A DNA stretch of 54,955 bases from Eubacterium sp. CAG:252 (GTDB lineage: Bacteria > Bacillota > Clostridia > Lachnospirales > Lachnospiraceae). Made by a program: the position numbers and the translations under genes. Below, piece by piece: positions 26,205 to 34,544 of the stretch. Location: NCBI GenBank assembly GCA_000436535.1, contig FR886332.1, forward strand, positions 1-54,955, read 5' to 3'. The notes under the pieces were generated by a model that did no database searches, was not told the DNA's origin, and saw only the letters and a list, made by a program, of their open reading frames with translations. Positions within the stretch are counted from its first letter, which is position 1. Each line of letters starts with the position of its first letter.

Positions 26205-27356
26205 TTACTTATTATTCTTCTTATAAGCTAACATTTCTGTGTAAGCAAGTAAGAAAGGACCAACACCCTTCGCATCATCTTCAACGATAGGCTCTGACAT
26301 ATAATAATCATATGTTCCTGATCTTTCATTCTTACCACCAAAACCTGCAACAAGACAGATACCACCAAGTGACATCTTACCATCATCAGTCTTTAAGTAT
26401 TTAGCACATATACCATCAATAGCCTTTTCAGCATACTCTCTATAGCTTTCTGGAAGATATCCTAATCTTACACCCTTAAGAAGTGAATATGCCATAATAG
26501 AACTTCCACTTGTTTCAAGATAGTTATTCTTCATACCACCATAGTTAACTACCTGATACCACATACCACTCTCGTCCTGGTACTTAAGCATAGAATTAAT
26601 AAGATCTACAAAAGCATCTTCAAGCATCTTACATTCTGCATCATACTTGTGGTCAGAATTATCAATCTTATCAAGTGTATCAAGAAGAGCCATGGCAAAC
26701 CAGCCACTTGCCCTTAACCAGCACTGCTGTGATAAACCTGTTACTTTATCACACCAGAATGCTTCCCTGCTTACATCTATAGCATGATAATATAATCCGT
26801 TAAGTGGATTCTTCATGTTTTCAATAACATACTTAAACTGTGCAAATATATCAGGATAATTCTTTCTGTTATTAAACTTAGTCTCATATTCAAGATAAAA
26901 TGGCTGTCCCATATACAGACCATCAAGCCATACCTGGTTAGGATATATATCCTTATGCCAGAAAGATCTTGCCTCGTTATTACATCTTGGCATAATTTCT
27001 ATCTGTGAGTATACAAGATCAATAGCTTTTCTATACTTTTCTTTTCCTGTAAGATCATACAGCTCAAATAATGTCTTTCCTGCATTGACGTTATCAATAT
27101 TCTTCTCACCAACACTATATCCTTCTATAGTTCCATCCTCATGAACTCTGTAATCGATAAAGTCATCTGCAAACTTAAGATACTTCTCATCCTTTGTTAC
27201 ATCATACATCTGAAGCACTGCTTTTATCATAACACCATCAATATAATTCCAGTTAGACTTAACACCACCATCTCTTATCTTTTCTATGTTCCACATAGGT
27301 GCATCAGGTGTGCTTTTCTCAAGCAACTCATCAATGTATTTTACAATAATATCCAT
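26205..27356 (-). CDS. Second GH105 unsaturated glycuronyl hydrolase
   Basis: A 383-residue GH105 (YesR/YteR-like) barrel enzyme, predicted to remove unsaturated galacturonyl residues from pectin fragments. Seen: WNYIDGVMIKAVLQMYD near 36, catalytic-type Asp145 in QVWLDGLYMGQPF, CWLRASGWFAMALLDTL near 212, and ETSGSSIMAYSLLKG near 283. There is no signal peptide, so it acts in the cytoplasm. It differs clearly from the GH105 in the rhamnose operon and may have another fragment as substrate. It appears to be a single gene, 26 kb from its relative. GGAGAAGG precedes the ATG. Confidence 0.92.
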   Translation of the reverse strand: MDIIVKYIDELLEKSTPDAPMWNIEKIRDGGVKSNWNYIDGVMIKAVLQMYDVTKDEKYLKFADDFIDYRVHEDGTIEGYSVGEKNIDNVNAGKTLFELYDLTGKEKYRKAIDLVYSQIEIMPRCNNEARSFWHKDIYPNQVWLDGLYMGQPFYLEYETKFNNRKNYPDIFAQFKYVIENMKNPLNGLYYHAIDVSREAFWCDKVTGLSQQCWLRASGWFAMALLDTLDKIDNSDHKYDAECKMLEDAFVDLINSMLKYQDESGMWYQVVNYGGMKNNYLETSGSSIMAYSLLKGVRLGYLPESYREYAEKAIDGICAKYLKTDDGKMSLGGICLVAGFGGKNERSGTYDYYMSEPIVEDDAKGVGPFLLAYTEMLAYKKNNK

Positions 27357-27546
27357 TATCCTTCTCCTTATACATTCTTAATTTAAATTTAATTATACCA
27401 ACATTTTACAAATTCCACAACATTTTTTGTTATAAAATACCAATTAACTACAGTTTTATTATGATGTCATGGTAAATATTTGTTGTATACCCGAATTATA
27501 TATCATATATTGTGTCGAAACCTGTCTAAACATCTGTCATATAATT

Positions 27547-29241
27547 TCAATTCTTCCCTGCTATCTGTGAAACTATTCCTGTAACTGTGTTAAGCGCTTT
27601 TTCCTCTGTACTTTCTGTGTATTGAATGCTTATATTCATACCTGCTTCGTATCTTATAATGTCAACATACTTTGAAACATCTGCATCATATATACTACTG
27701 CTGCCTTCAAGCATAAAGTACATATGTGAATTGCCGTCAACAACCACTGGCATTATCTTTGTTATTACTCCCTGAATATTCTTTGTATCCACAATCTCTG
27801 TCTGCGTTTCGTCCACAATTCCGTTATCCTTAAGAAGCTGGATATAGTTGGACTCGCACTGAAGCACCGAGTCACCTATGGCTACATTCTGGTATTTCTC
27901 TATATTTAACATTGCATAACTTTTCACAAGACCTGCGCCATCCTTTAATGCCATAAAATATGTCGGCTGGCTGCTCACATTTATAATAAGAGGAAATGTT
28001 GCAGTATAGCCAAGATTCTGCACACGTCCCTTCGCTGAGTCCATAGCCGAATATTCCTCTGCGCCTGACACCTCATAATATCTTGTTTCCATGGTACGCT
28101 GGTTCATAAGCACGAAACCGACATTGGAATTATCCTGTCCCACCGATGTAATACCTGTATACACCCACACATCATCCTCAAGTGCGATATAATTGTATCC
28201 ATCAGTTGTCTTAAGGCAGTCCTTCTGACTTAAAACACTGTTTATAAATCCATGCTTAAGACTTCCGTTATAGTCATAAAGGTCTATAAGCAGCTCTGCT
28301 GAATACACCTTATCAACCCATGTTGGAACATCTTTTACGTCATAATCTGTCATCTCACCTGTTATAGCATTGCACAGTACAACTCTTCCTACTGTCTGTC
28401 CTCCGAAAAGTCCTATATTATACTTCTTTACAGGGCATACCCAGTAAGGAGTTCCATTGTCGTCTATTTCAAAATTAATATCGTCAAATATATATGTTGG
28501 ATATGCAAATCTTAAGTGTCTGTAAATGTATCTTGAAAAATGGTCCGACTCTGAATACTTTATGCCTTCGCTAAGACGTACACACTCAGCCTCCTGCGTT
28601 GTCATATCTATTCTTATATAGGCAGGAATACCATTGCGGTGATTAGTAAACCACTTTATAAGATTGCCATATCTTAAAGGTGTAACTCTTACCGGCTTTT
28701 CCTTGTAATTAATCTGTGAATACATATCATCCACTTCGTACTGTGAAACCATATCGACCATAGTTCCCATAACTCTTGTTCCTATGATTGAGGCAGAGTC
28801 TTTGTCAAGAAGTGGGATTTTATCATATGACACTTCTTTTATGTCGTCTGTGAAGTTTCTTGTTTCTACTGTAAGTAACTTCTGATACTTTGAAGCATTA
28901 ATTATTGGTGATGAAAGTATGTTACCAACAAAGTATATAACCACTAAGAGTATTGTAACACCACCCACAAGCTTAAATATCAATGCACCTGAACGTGTCT
29001 TAAAGTCAAATATATAATCCTTTGCAGCCATTTTATTAACAAACTGCCTTCCCTCTTTTGACTTATCGTGGTTCATAATCCACACTGCCATGGTTGCTAT
29101 AATCATAATAAATATTATAAATTTCCAGAAACCCAGTGAATGTATATTGATAGCCGGAAGCTGTATATAATAATAAACTGCCGCTATCACCGCAACCGCA
29201 ACACAAGCGATGAGCTTTAAAATACCTAATCCTTTTTTCAT
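27547..29241 (-). CDS. Conserved Firmicutes membrane protein of unknown function
   Basis: A 564-residue protein of a family I recognise from many Clostridia but whose function is not known to me. Two membrane segments near the N-terminus (about 4-50) are followed by a third near 80-105, and the remaining ~450 residues are predicted outside. Conserved-looking stretches include KPVRVTPLRYGNLIKWFTN, GIPAYIRIDMTTQEAECVRL, GTPYWVCPVKKY, IGLFGGQTVGRVVL and TTDGYNYIALEDDVWVYTG. AAAGGAG precedes the ATG at 29241; the frame begins 12 codons earlier. It stands alone. A role at the cell surface is inferred from topology only. Confidence 0.8.
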   Translation of the reverse strand: MKKGLGILKLIACVAVAVIAAVYYYIQLPAINIHSLGFWKFIIFIMIIATMAVWIMNHDKSKEGRQFVNKMAAKDYIFDFKTRSGALIFKLVGGVTILLVVIYFVGNILSSPIINASKYQKLLTVETRNFTDDIKEVSYDKIPLLDKDSASIIGTRVMGTMVDMVSQYEVDDMYSQINYKEKPVRVTPLRYGNLIKWFTNHRNGIPAYIRIDMTTQEAECVRLSEGIKYSESDHFSRYIYRHLRFAYPTYIFDDINFEIDDNGTPYWVCPVKKYNIGLFGGQTVGRVVLCNAITGEMTDYDVKDVPTWVDKVYSAELLIDLYDYNGSLKHGFINSVLSQKDCLKTTDGYNYIALEDDVWVYTGITSVGQDNSNVGFVLMNQRTMETRYYEVSGAEEYSAMDSAKGRVQNLGYTATFPLIINVSSQPTYFMALKDGAGLVKSYAMLNIEKYQNVAIGDSVLQCESNYIQLLKDNGIVDETQTEIVDTKNIQGVITKIMPVVVDGNSHMYFMLEGSSSIYDADVSKYVDIIRYEAGMNISIQYTESTEEKALNTVTGIVSQIAGKN

Positions 29242-29302
29242 AAAAACTCCTTTTTTGCTTTTCATTATAACATACATTATGTTTTATTCATACTTGTATA
29301 CA

Positions 29303-29360
29303 ATGATTTTGGAGTCAAAAGCCCCCAACTATGACACCAGGTTCAAATTGACCTTTTGGC
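29303..29360. repeat. Truncated copy C of the dispersed repeat
   Basis: GGAGTCAAAAGCCCCCAACT and the following ATGACACC match the left end of copies A and B; then a short TTGACCTTTTGGC resembles the right end. About 140 internal bases are missing, as in an internal deletion derivative. It lies between divergent genes. Confidence 0.7.
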
Positions 29361-29433
29361 ACGGACATCATATAATTATAAGCGGGTATCTATATTGATA
29401 TACATATTATAATCTATAAAAAGGAATTACTAT

Positions 29434-30297
29434 ATGAAAACAGGAATTGTATTTGAAGGTGGAGCATTCAGGACTATTTTCTCCTGCGGCGTTATGGATG
29501 CTCTTGTTGAAAATGATATTATGCCGGATTATATGATAGGTGTGTCGGCTGGCGCAGCTTACGGTGTGTCTATGGCTTCAAGGCAGCCCGGACGTAATCT
29601 GGACGTTCTTATAAAATACCGCAACGACAAGCGCTATCTTAGCGTTGGCAATATGCTTGACAAGGAGAATAAAGCTATATATGGACTTGAATTCTCCTAC
29701 GAAACCATACCTAATGAACTTAATCTTTTTGATTATGATGCATTTAAGGCTTATAAAGGCGACTTCTACTGCGTTGTGACCAATCTTCTTACATGTGAAG
29801 CTGAATATATGAAGTACACGGGCGAAGACCGCACAAACACTGTGCTTAAGGCAACTTGTGCCCTCCCTATGCTCTTTCCGCCTATCATCATAAACGACAC
29901 TCCTTATATGGATGGCGGACTTACTGACTCTATTCCATTTATGAGAGCATTGGAAGACGGCTGTGACAGAGTTCTCGTTGTACTCACTCGTGAAGCTGGC
30001 TACACAAAGACAACTTCTACCTCAACAAAGGCTATCGCCCGTTATTATGAAAAGGAATATCCTAAGCTTTCAGAGGTTATGCTTTCACGCGCCGAAAGAT
30101 ACAATGAGTGTCTTAAACAACTGAAAGAATATGAAGACAGCGGAAAAGTTATGGTAATCCGTCCTGCTGTGAGCAAAGGCTTCTCAAGACTTGAAAAGGA
30201 TAAAAATAAGATACTATCTATGTATAACGATGGTTATAATCAGGGGTATACACTTACTGGGGATATAAAGAAATTTTTCAATTATAGCAACAGCTAA
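29434..30297 (+). CDS. Patatin-like phospholipase
   Basis: A 287-residue patatin-family serine acyl hydrolase. The oxyanion-hole loop is FEGGAFRTIFSCG near 7-19, the nucleophile Ser38 lies in GVSAGAAYG, and the catalytic Asp in YMDGGLTDSIP near 171. It has no signal peptide, so it is cytoplasmic or membrane-associated. Family members release fatty acids from phospholipids. Its 3' end overlaps that of the converging DUF218 gene by four bases. Confidence 0.92.
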   Translation: MKTGIVFEGGAFRTIFSCGVMDALVENDIMPDYMIGVSAGAAYGVSMASRQPGRNLDVLIKYRNDKRYLSVGNMLDKENKAIYGLEFSYETIPNELNLFDYDAFKAYKGDFYCVVTNLLTCEAEYMKYTGEDRTNTVLKATCALPMLFPPIIINDTPYMDGGLTDSIPFMRALEDGCDRVLVVLTREAGYTKTTSTSTKAIARYYEKEYPKLSEVMLSRAERYNECLKQLKEYEDSGKVMVIRPAVSKGFSRLEKDKNKILSMYNDGYNQGYTLTGDIKKFFNYSNS

Positions 30298-31052
30298 TAA
30301 TTACCATAAACAAAATCTTTAACTATCCCAACAGCTTCTCTTACCATATAATTCACAAAAAGTACTTCATCGCTTGGGCTTGCTATACCACATACATTGG
30401 TAAGCCCTTTGCCCCTTGCAAGCAGCTTTGCGCGGAATATATGAAAGTTGTTAGTGACTATTCCAATACTTGCATTATAATTGTCTATGTATTGTATTGA
30501 ATATTTCATATTTTCGTTGGTGTCTGTGGACTTGTCCTCCATAATTATGCGCTTGGCAGCTATATTTTTATCACACAGATACTCATACATTGCAAGCGCT
30601 TCTGTCTTACTTTCACCTTTTCCCTGACCCCCTGATACTATTATTTTAGTATCAGGATTATTTATTGCATAATCATAAGCTGCATCAAGACGTTTCTTTA
30701 AGGACTTTGTTATGCGTTCTCCCCTTATCTGGCAGCCCAGAACTATTATATAATCGCAATTATCCCGCGGCTTCTGTTTCATACTGAATATAATACAGCC
30801 TTCAAGAGTTATAAATAGCAGTACACCTGCACTTATGATTATTCCTGCCACATACTTTACAGCCTTTGGCAATATATATATCTGCTTTGCTTCAAGAAGC
30901 CCAAATGTATATAACACCATAAAAAATGCTGTGCCGGCAAGCCATATCCATATAAATGACGAACCCATTCCTGCATATGCTGCACATCTTATATAATACG
31001 CAAGGCATACTGCCGCCAGTATAATACACACTATTCTCATATTCTTTCCCAT
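30294..31052 (-). CDS. DUF218 (YdcF/SanA-like) membrane protein
   Basis: A 252-residue protein with three hydrophobic segments in the first ~85 residues, then a DUF218 domain: DYIIVLGCQIRGERITKSLKKRLDAA near 98-125, KIIVSGGQGKGESKTEAL near 134, MEDKSTDTNENMKYS near 165 and GIVTNNFHIFRA near 190. DUF218 proteins such as ElyC, SanA and YdcF are linked to cell envelope integrity, but the reaction is unsettled. An alternative ATG lies four codons downstream. Confidence 0.86.
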   Translation of the reverse strand: MGKNMRIVCIILAAVCLAYYIRCAAYAGMGSSFIWIWLAGTAFFMVLYTFGLLEAKQIYILPKAVKYVAGIIISAGVLLFITLEGCIIFSMKQKPRDNCDYIIVLGCQIRGERITKSLKKRLDAAYDYAINNPDTKIIVSGGQGKGESKTEALAMYEYLCDKNIAAKRIIMEDKSTDTNENMKYSIQYIDNYNASIGIVTNNFHIFRAKLLARGKGLTNVCGIASPSDEVLFVNYMVREAVGIVKDFVYGNY

Positions 31053-31091
31053 ATCTGCTTTCCCTTATTTTATACACATGCACTTAGTCTT

Positions 31092-31206
31092 TTATCTCTA
31101 AAATTAACAGACGTGCGAAGCCATCACAGCTATTAATAAATACCTATACTTTTAATTCGTTATCTTTATAATTAACAAATGCGAGCACATCTATCTCAGT
31201 TATTAA
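31092..31206. repeat. Two imperfect direct repeats between genes
   Basis: Two ~46-base segments (31092-31137 and 31160-31206) share TTATCTCTAAAATTAACA / TTATCTTTATAATTAACA, a GCGA-type core, CATC and a terminal TATTAA. They lie between the CAP lipoprotein gene and the DUF218 gene. Purpose unknown. Confidence 0.45.
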
Positions 31207-31216
31207 AGACCATCTC

Positions 31217-32191
31217 TTAATCTGTCATCTCTAAAGTCCACACCGGATATCCTATTGTGCCTGAATAACTGTATCCGCAACCCATTTTCTTAACCTTAGG
31301 ATTAAGAAGAAGCTCTCTGTGTCCCTTGTCCGACTCTTCCCACGCTTTAACAACCTGTTCAGATGTCCTCTGTCCGCCAGCAAGATTCTCACCTCTGAAA
31401 TCTGCTATGCAGCTATAATAATCGAGCGCAGTAAATGCATTTCTTCCATCTGGTCTTGTATGATTAAAATATGCCGCATAATCTATCTCAACCGCACGCA
31501 TACAGGCAGCCCTGCAAAGATTCTTATCAAGAACCACAGGTTCTATTCCATTATCCTGTCTGAATTCATTAATAATAATAAGCAGCTCGCTAAACAGTCC
31601 TCTATAACTTTCTGCATTACTCTCAGCTTCCACCATTAATGTATCATCTGTAGCGCAATATGTTGAACGGTCAATAACTGTCTTATTATTCTTAGCTACC
31701 TCTTTCCTGCTTTCATCACTATATATCTCATAGGTATATTCGGTTATATTTTTTCTGGTAGCACCATACTTGATAACCTCTGATGAATTCACGACCCTTT
31801 TAACATCCGTTCCAACTATATATGGCTTTGTTGCCGCTTCTTTCGTTACAGAAGTTTCTTTAGCTTTATTTTCCTCAAAATGCGTTGTTTCACTTACATC
31901 AGCATTATTATTACTGTCGCTATCATATTTTACAGAAGTACTGCTATTGTTATCGTCAAATGCTTCTTCATCTGACCCATTATCCACTGCCATAACATCA
32001 TCCGATATAATAACATTTTCATAATTATCCAAAGGCTCTTTAACTTCCTTTGTTTCAGACTGCTGCATACTTATTGTTCCTACATTTACGATGTCAGTAG
32101 TCCCCTTATCTGCACCATTACAGCCCGTCATCATAACTGATAACATAACAGCCATTGCCGACGTCACACATTTATTCCTGTACTTACTCAT
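31217..32191 (-). CDS. CAP-domain lipoprotein
   Basis: A 324-residue predicted lipoprotein. The signal sequence ends in the lipobox MMTGC (Cys about 24). A Ser/Asp/Asn-rich linker (about 30-180) leads to a C-terminal CAP/SCP domain: LLIIINEFRQDNGIEPVVLDKNLCRAACMRA, FNHTRPDGRNAFTAL, GENLAGGQRTSEQVVKAW and HRELLLNPKVKKMGCGY. CAP proteins are secreted with varied roles; two His and a Glu form the shared cavity. In sporulating Clostridia they are often spore- or envelope-linked. The frame opens ten codons earlier, but the ATG at 32191 follows TGGGGGTATT and begins the signal peptide properly. Confidence 0.9.
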   Translation of the reverse strand: MSKYRNKCVTSAMAVMLSVMMTGCNGADKGTTDIVNVGTISMQQSETKEVKEPLDNYENVIISDDVMAVDNGSDEEAFDDNNSSTSVKYDSDSNNNADVSETTHFEENKAKETSVTKEAATKPYIVGTDVKRVVNSSEVIKYGATRKNITEYTYEIYSDESRKEVAKNNKTVIDRSTYCATDDTLMVEAESNAESYRGLFSELLIIINEFRQDNGIEPVVLDKNLCRAACMRAVEIDYAAYFNHTRPDGRNAFTALDYYSCIADFRGENLAGGQRTSEQVVKAWEESDKGHRELLLNPKVKKMGCGYSYSGTIGYPVWTLEMTD

Positions 32192-32498
32192 AATACCCCC
32201 AGTTCCCCATCTGTATATCAATATTAATCTATAAGTTACTTATGTATTAGTTTACCATACATCTTTATAAATTAAAACTCACAAAACAAAATATATTCAT
32301 TGTATTTGTTACTATTTATATCTAATTCTCAACAATAACGTATATTCAAGAAATCTTTATTATGCGTTAATCAGGACAAGTTATTATATTGAAAATGGGC
32401 ATATTAAATATTATAATGGGACATATCATATAATTGAGGAATAAACCTGCTCAATTATATTACATACAGATATGATTTTATACAGGAGGATATTATAT

Positions 32499-32822
32499 AT
32501 GTTTAAGTATAATAAGGACGTTATTCCAACAGACTGCGAACCGGGAGTTACAAGAAAAATTCTATGTTATTCAGATGAACTTATGATGTGTGAAATTAAT
32601 TTTAAGAAAGGTTCTAAGGGAAACTTTCATAAGCACGAACATCTTCAGATAACATACATTGCCAAGGGCAGCTTTGAGTTTACTATCGGCGGCGAAACTA
32701 AGATTGTTAATCAGGGGGACAGTGTGTATATGCCTTCCAATGTAGAACACGGTGTTACTGCTCTTGAAGACGGCATATTAGTTGATGTGTTTAATCCTAT
32801 GCGACAGGATTTTCTTAAATAA
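32499..32822 (+). CDS. Small cupin protein
   Basis: A 107-residue single cupin starting MFKYNKDVIPTDC. Motif 1 is GNFHKHEHLQITYIAKGSFEF, with His-His-Gln type ligands, and motif 2 GDSVYMPSNVEHGVTAL. Similar proteins bind a metal and often act on small sugars or acids (for example KdgF-type pectin-derived sugars), but the substrate is not known here. GGAGG lies ten bases before the ATG. It is a single gene followed by a structured 3' region. Confidence 0.85.
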   Translation: MFKYNKDVIPTDCEPGVTRKILCYSDELMMCEINFKKGSKGNFHKHEHLQITYIAKGSFEFTIGGETKIVNQGDSVYMPSNVEHGVTALEDGILVDVFNPMRQDFLK

Positions 32823-32887
32823 TCAATTAATGATTAGGCGGCTGTTTTTAATCATTATATAGTTATATATCATAAAATAAAAGAACC

Positions 32888-33000
32888 TAAAAAAGAGCTT
32901 TGTTATGTCTATAATAACATCTTAATCAGATTTTATATCACTCTGTCTGATTAGAGCTGTATGGTTTAAGCCACTTATAAACATATCAAGGCTCTTTTTA
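32888..33000. terminator. Long structured terminator region between converging genes
   Basis: AAAAAAGAGC (about 32889-32898) can pair with GCTCTTTTTA (32991-33000) across about 90 bases that contain smaller stems, such as AATCAGA/TCTGATT. U tracts occur on both strands, so it can end the cupin transcript and the LRR lipoprotein transcript. Confidence 0.5.
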
Positions 33001-33002
33001 TT

Positions 33003-33752
33003 TTATTCTTTATCTACTGTGTCTATTCCAAGAAATGCATCGGCTCCGATGCTCTTAACACTCTTTGGAACTCTTATCGTATCAAGTCCGCTGTCTGCAA
33101 ATGCTCCATAACCTATACTTTCAAGTCCGTCCGGCAGATTAATCTCTGTAAGATTCGTACAACCTGCGAATGCGTTCGTACCTATATTTTTAACAGAAGA
33201 AGGAAGGGTTACGCTCTTAATTGTCGTGTTATTATAAAATACACCTGACGCAATCGTCACAACCCCGTCTTTTACGACATAATCCTCAACATCATCCTCT
33301 GCCTGATATAGTATGTTATTTATAATTATATCAGAGGATGAAGCAAACTGTTTCTCAACCCACGCTGTTTCAGTAAATGCATGTGAACCTATATCGGTAA
33401 CAGTCTGTGGTATGCTTATATTTTCAAGATTGTAGCATGATAAAAATGCACTTGAGCCTATATACTCAATGCCATCTGCTATGTCAATGCTCTTTATAAT
33501 AACATCATCTTTGAATGCACTGTCACCTATGGCTGAAACCTTTTTACCATCAAGCTCTGCTGGAACACTAAGTTCATACTCTGACTTTCCCTTATCTGTA
33601 AGCTCTGTTATCGTCAGTGTACCGTCTGTATTCTCAGTGTACTTATACAGGGCAATCTCCTGATATTTTTTCTTGCATCCCTGCATTATAACTGACATTG
33701 AAAGCATTGTTATCAATGCCGCTATAACACCTATCCGTCTTACTTTTTTCAT
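33003..33752 (-). CDS. BspA-type leucine-rich repeat lipoprotein
   Basis: A 249-residue surface protein. A signal peptide ends in the lipobox IMQGC (Cys about 26). From about residue 70 there are LRR_5 repeats of the BspA type, such as VSAIGDSAFKDD, IEYIGSSAFLSCYNLENISIP, VTDIGSHAF, VKNIGTNAFAGCTNLTEINLP, LESIGYGAF and VKSIGADAFLG. These repeats usually mediate binding to proteins or surfaces. The partner is unknown. The gene is monocistronic. Confidence 0.92.
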   Translation of the reverse strand: MKKVRRIGVIAALITMLSMSVIMQGCKKKYQEIALYKYTENTDGTLTITELTDKGKSEYELSVPAELDGKKVSAIGDSAFKDDVIIKSIDIADGIEYIGSSAFLSCYNLENISIPQTVTDIGSHAFTETAWVEKQFASSSDIIINNILYQAEDDVEDYVVKDGVVTIASGVFYNNTTIKSVTLPSSVKNIGTNAFAGCTNLTEINLPDGLESIGYGAFADSGLDTIRVPKSVKSIGADAFLGIDTVDKE

Positions 33753-33831
33753 AAATAACCATGCCTTTCCGAAATATGCACATTATTGCAGGAAACTGCT
33801 TCTTCAAATAATAATCTGCTCATTTATTATC

Positions 33832-34398
33832 TTAATCCTGTACCTTTGACCACATGTAGCAGAATGCCTGCGTTCTTGCTGCAAATCTGTTATTCTTAAG
33901 AAGTTCTCTTACTTCCGCCTTAGTATACCATGCTGCAGATATTTCCTCTACTGTTGATGTGCTTTTTGCAAATGTTCCAGAAGCTTTCCCTATTACAACC
34001 TGATTAGTTTCATTGGAAAAGCCTATGGCACTATAACTGTCATATAAAGTATCCTCAATGGAAATAAGATCAAGTCCGGTTTCTTCCTTTAACTCTCTTG
34101 CCGCTGCTACCTGCACTGTTTCACCTGCATCAATAAGTCCTGCCGGAAAGTTATATACATAATCCCCGACTGCCATTCTGTACTCCTTATTGATAAGAAT
34201 TCTCTCATCTGACTCATCTGTGACAACTATAACAACACCATCAGGAGCTTCATTACGAAGCTCACCTATAGATGTTATATCCTTGTTACGGCTTATCATT
34301 TCATATACTTTGGTCTTATTATCTTCTGTTGTGTAAGTAACATCATAACGGCTTATAAATCTGCCATCATTAATCTTTTTTATTCCTTCATACTTCAT
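33832..34398 (-). CDS. NUDIX hydrolase, ADP-sugar pyrophosphatase-like
   Basis: A 188-residue NUDIX hydrolase. The Nudix box reads GLIDAGETVQVAAARELKEETGL near 103-125 with all canonical Gly, Glu and Arg positions. The N-terminal beta segment (GRFISRYDVTYTTEDNKTKVYEMISR) resembles ADP-ribose pyrophosphatases. The exact nucleotide substrate cannot be told. Upstream of its start is a hairpin also present before the citrate synthase gene. Confidence 0.88.
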   Translation of the reverse strand: MKYEGIKKINDGRFISRYDVTYTTEDNKTKVYEMISRNKDITSIGELRNEAPDGVVIVVTDESDERILINKEYRMAVGDYVYNFPAGLIDAGETVQVAAARELKEETGLDLISIEDTLYDSYSAIGFSNETNQVVIGKASGTFAKSTSTVEEISAAWYTKAEVRELLKNNRFAARTQAFCYMWSKVQD

Positions 34399-34414
34399 AT
34401 ATAATACCCATTTC

Positions 34415-34455
34415 TGCGCACATTTTCACCAAAACGCATCAGTGTCATGTGCGCA
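34415..34455 (-). repeat. Hairpin element upstream of NUDIX gene, shared with 46940-46981
   Basis: TGCGCACA (34415-34422) pairs with TGTGCGCA (34448-34455). The same element, with flanking TTTCTG and TGTCA, occurs before the citrate synthase gene, where the eighth pair is changed on both sides (ACA/TGT to ACT/AGT). Confidence 0.6.
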
Positions 34456-34544
34456 CACACGTCCGCGTTTAAATGTATATTATGCCCTGTGCATAATGAC
34501 AGTTCATTAATTATATTTTCAAACCCAGCCTGTGAAGCATACTA

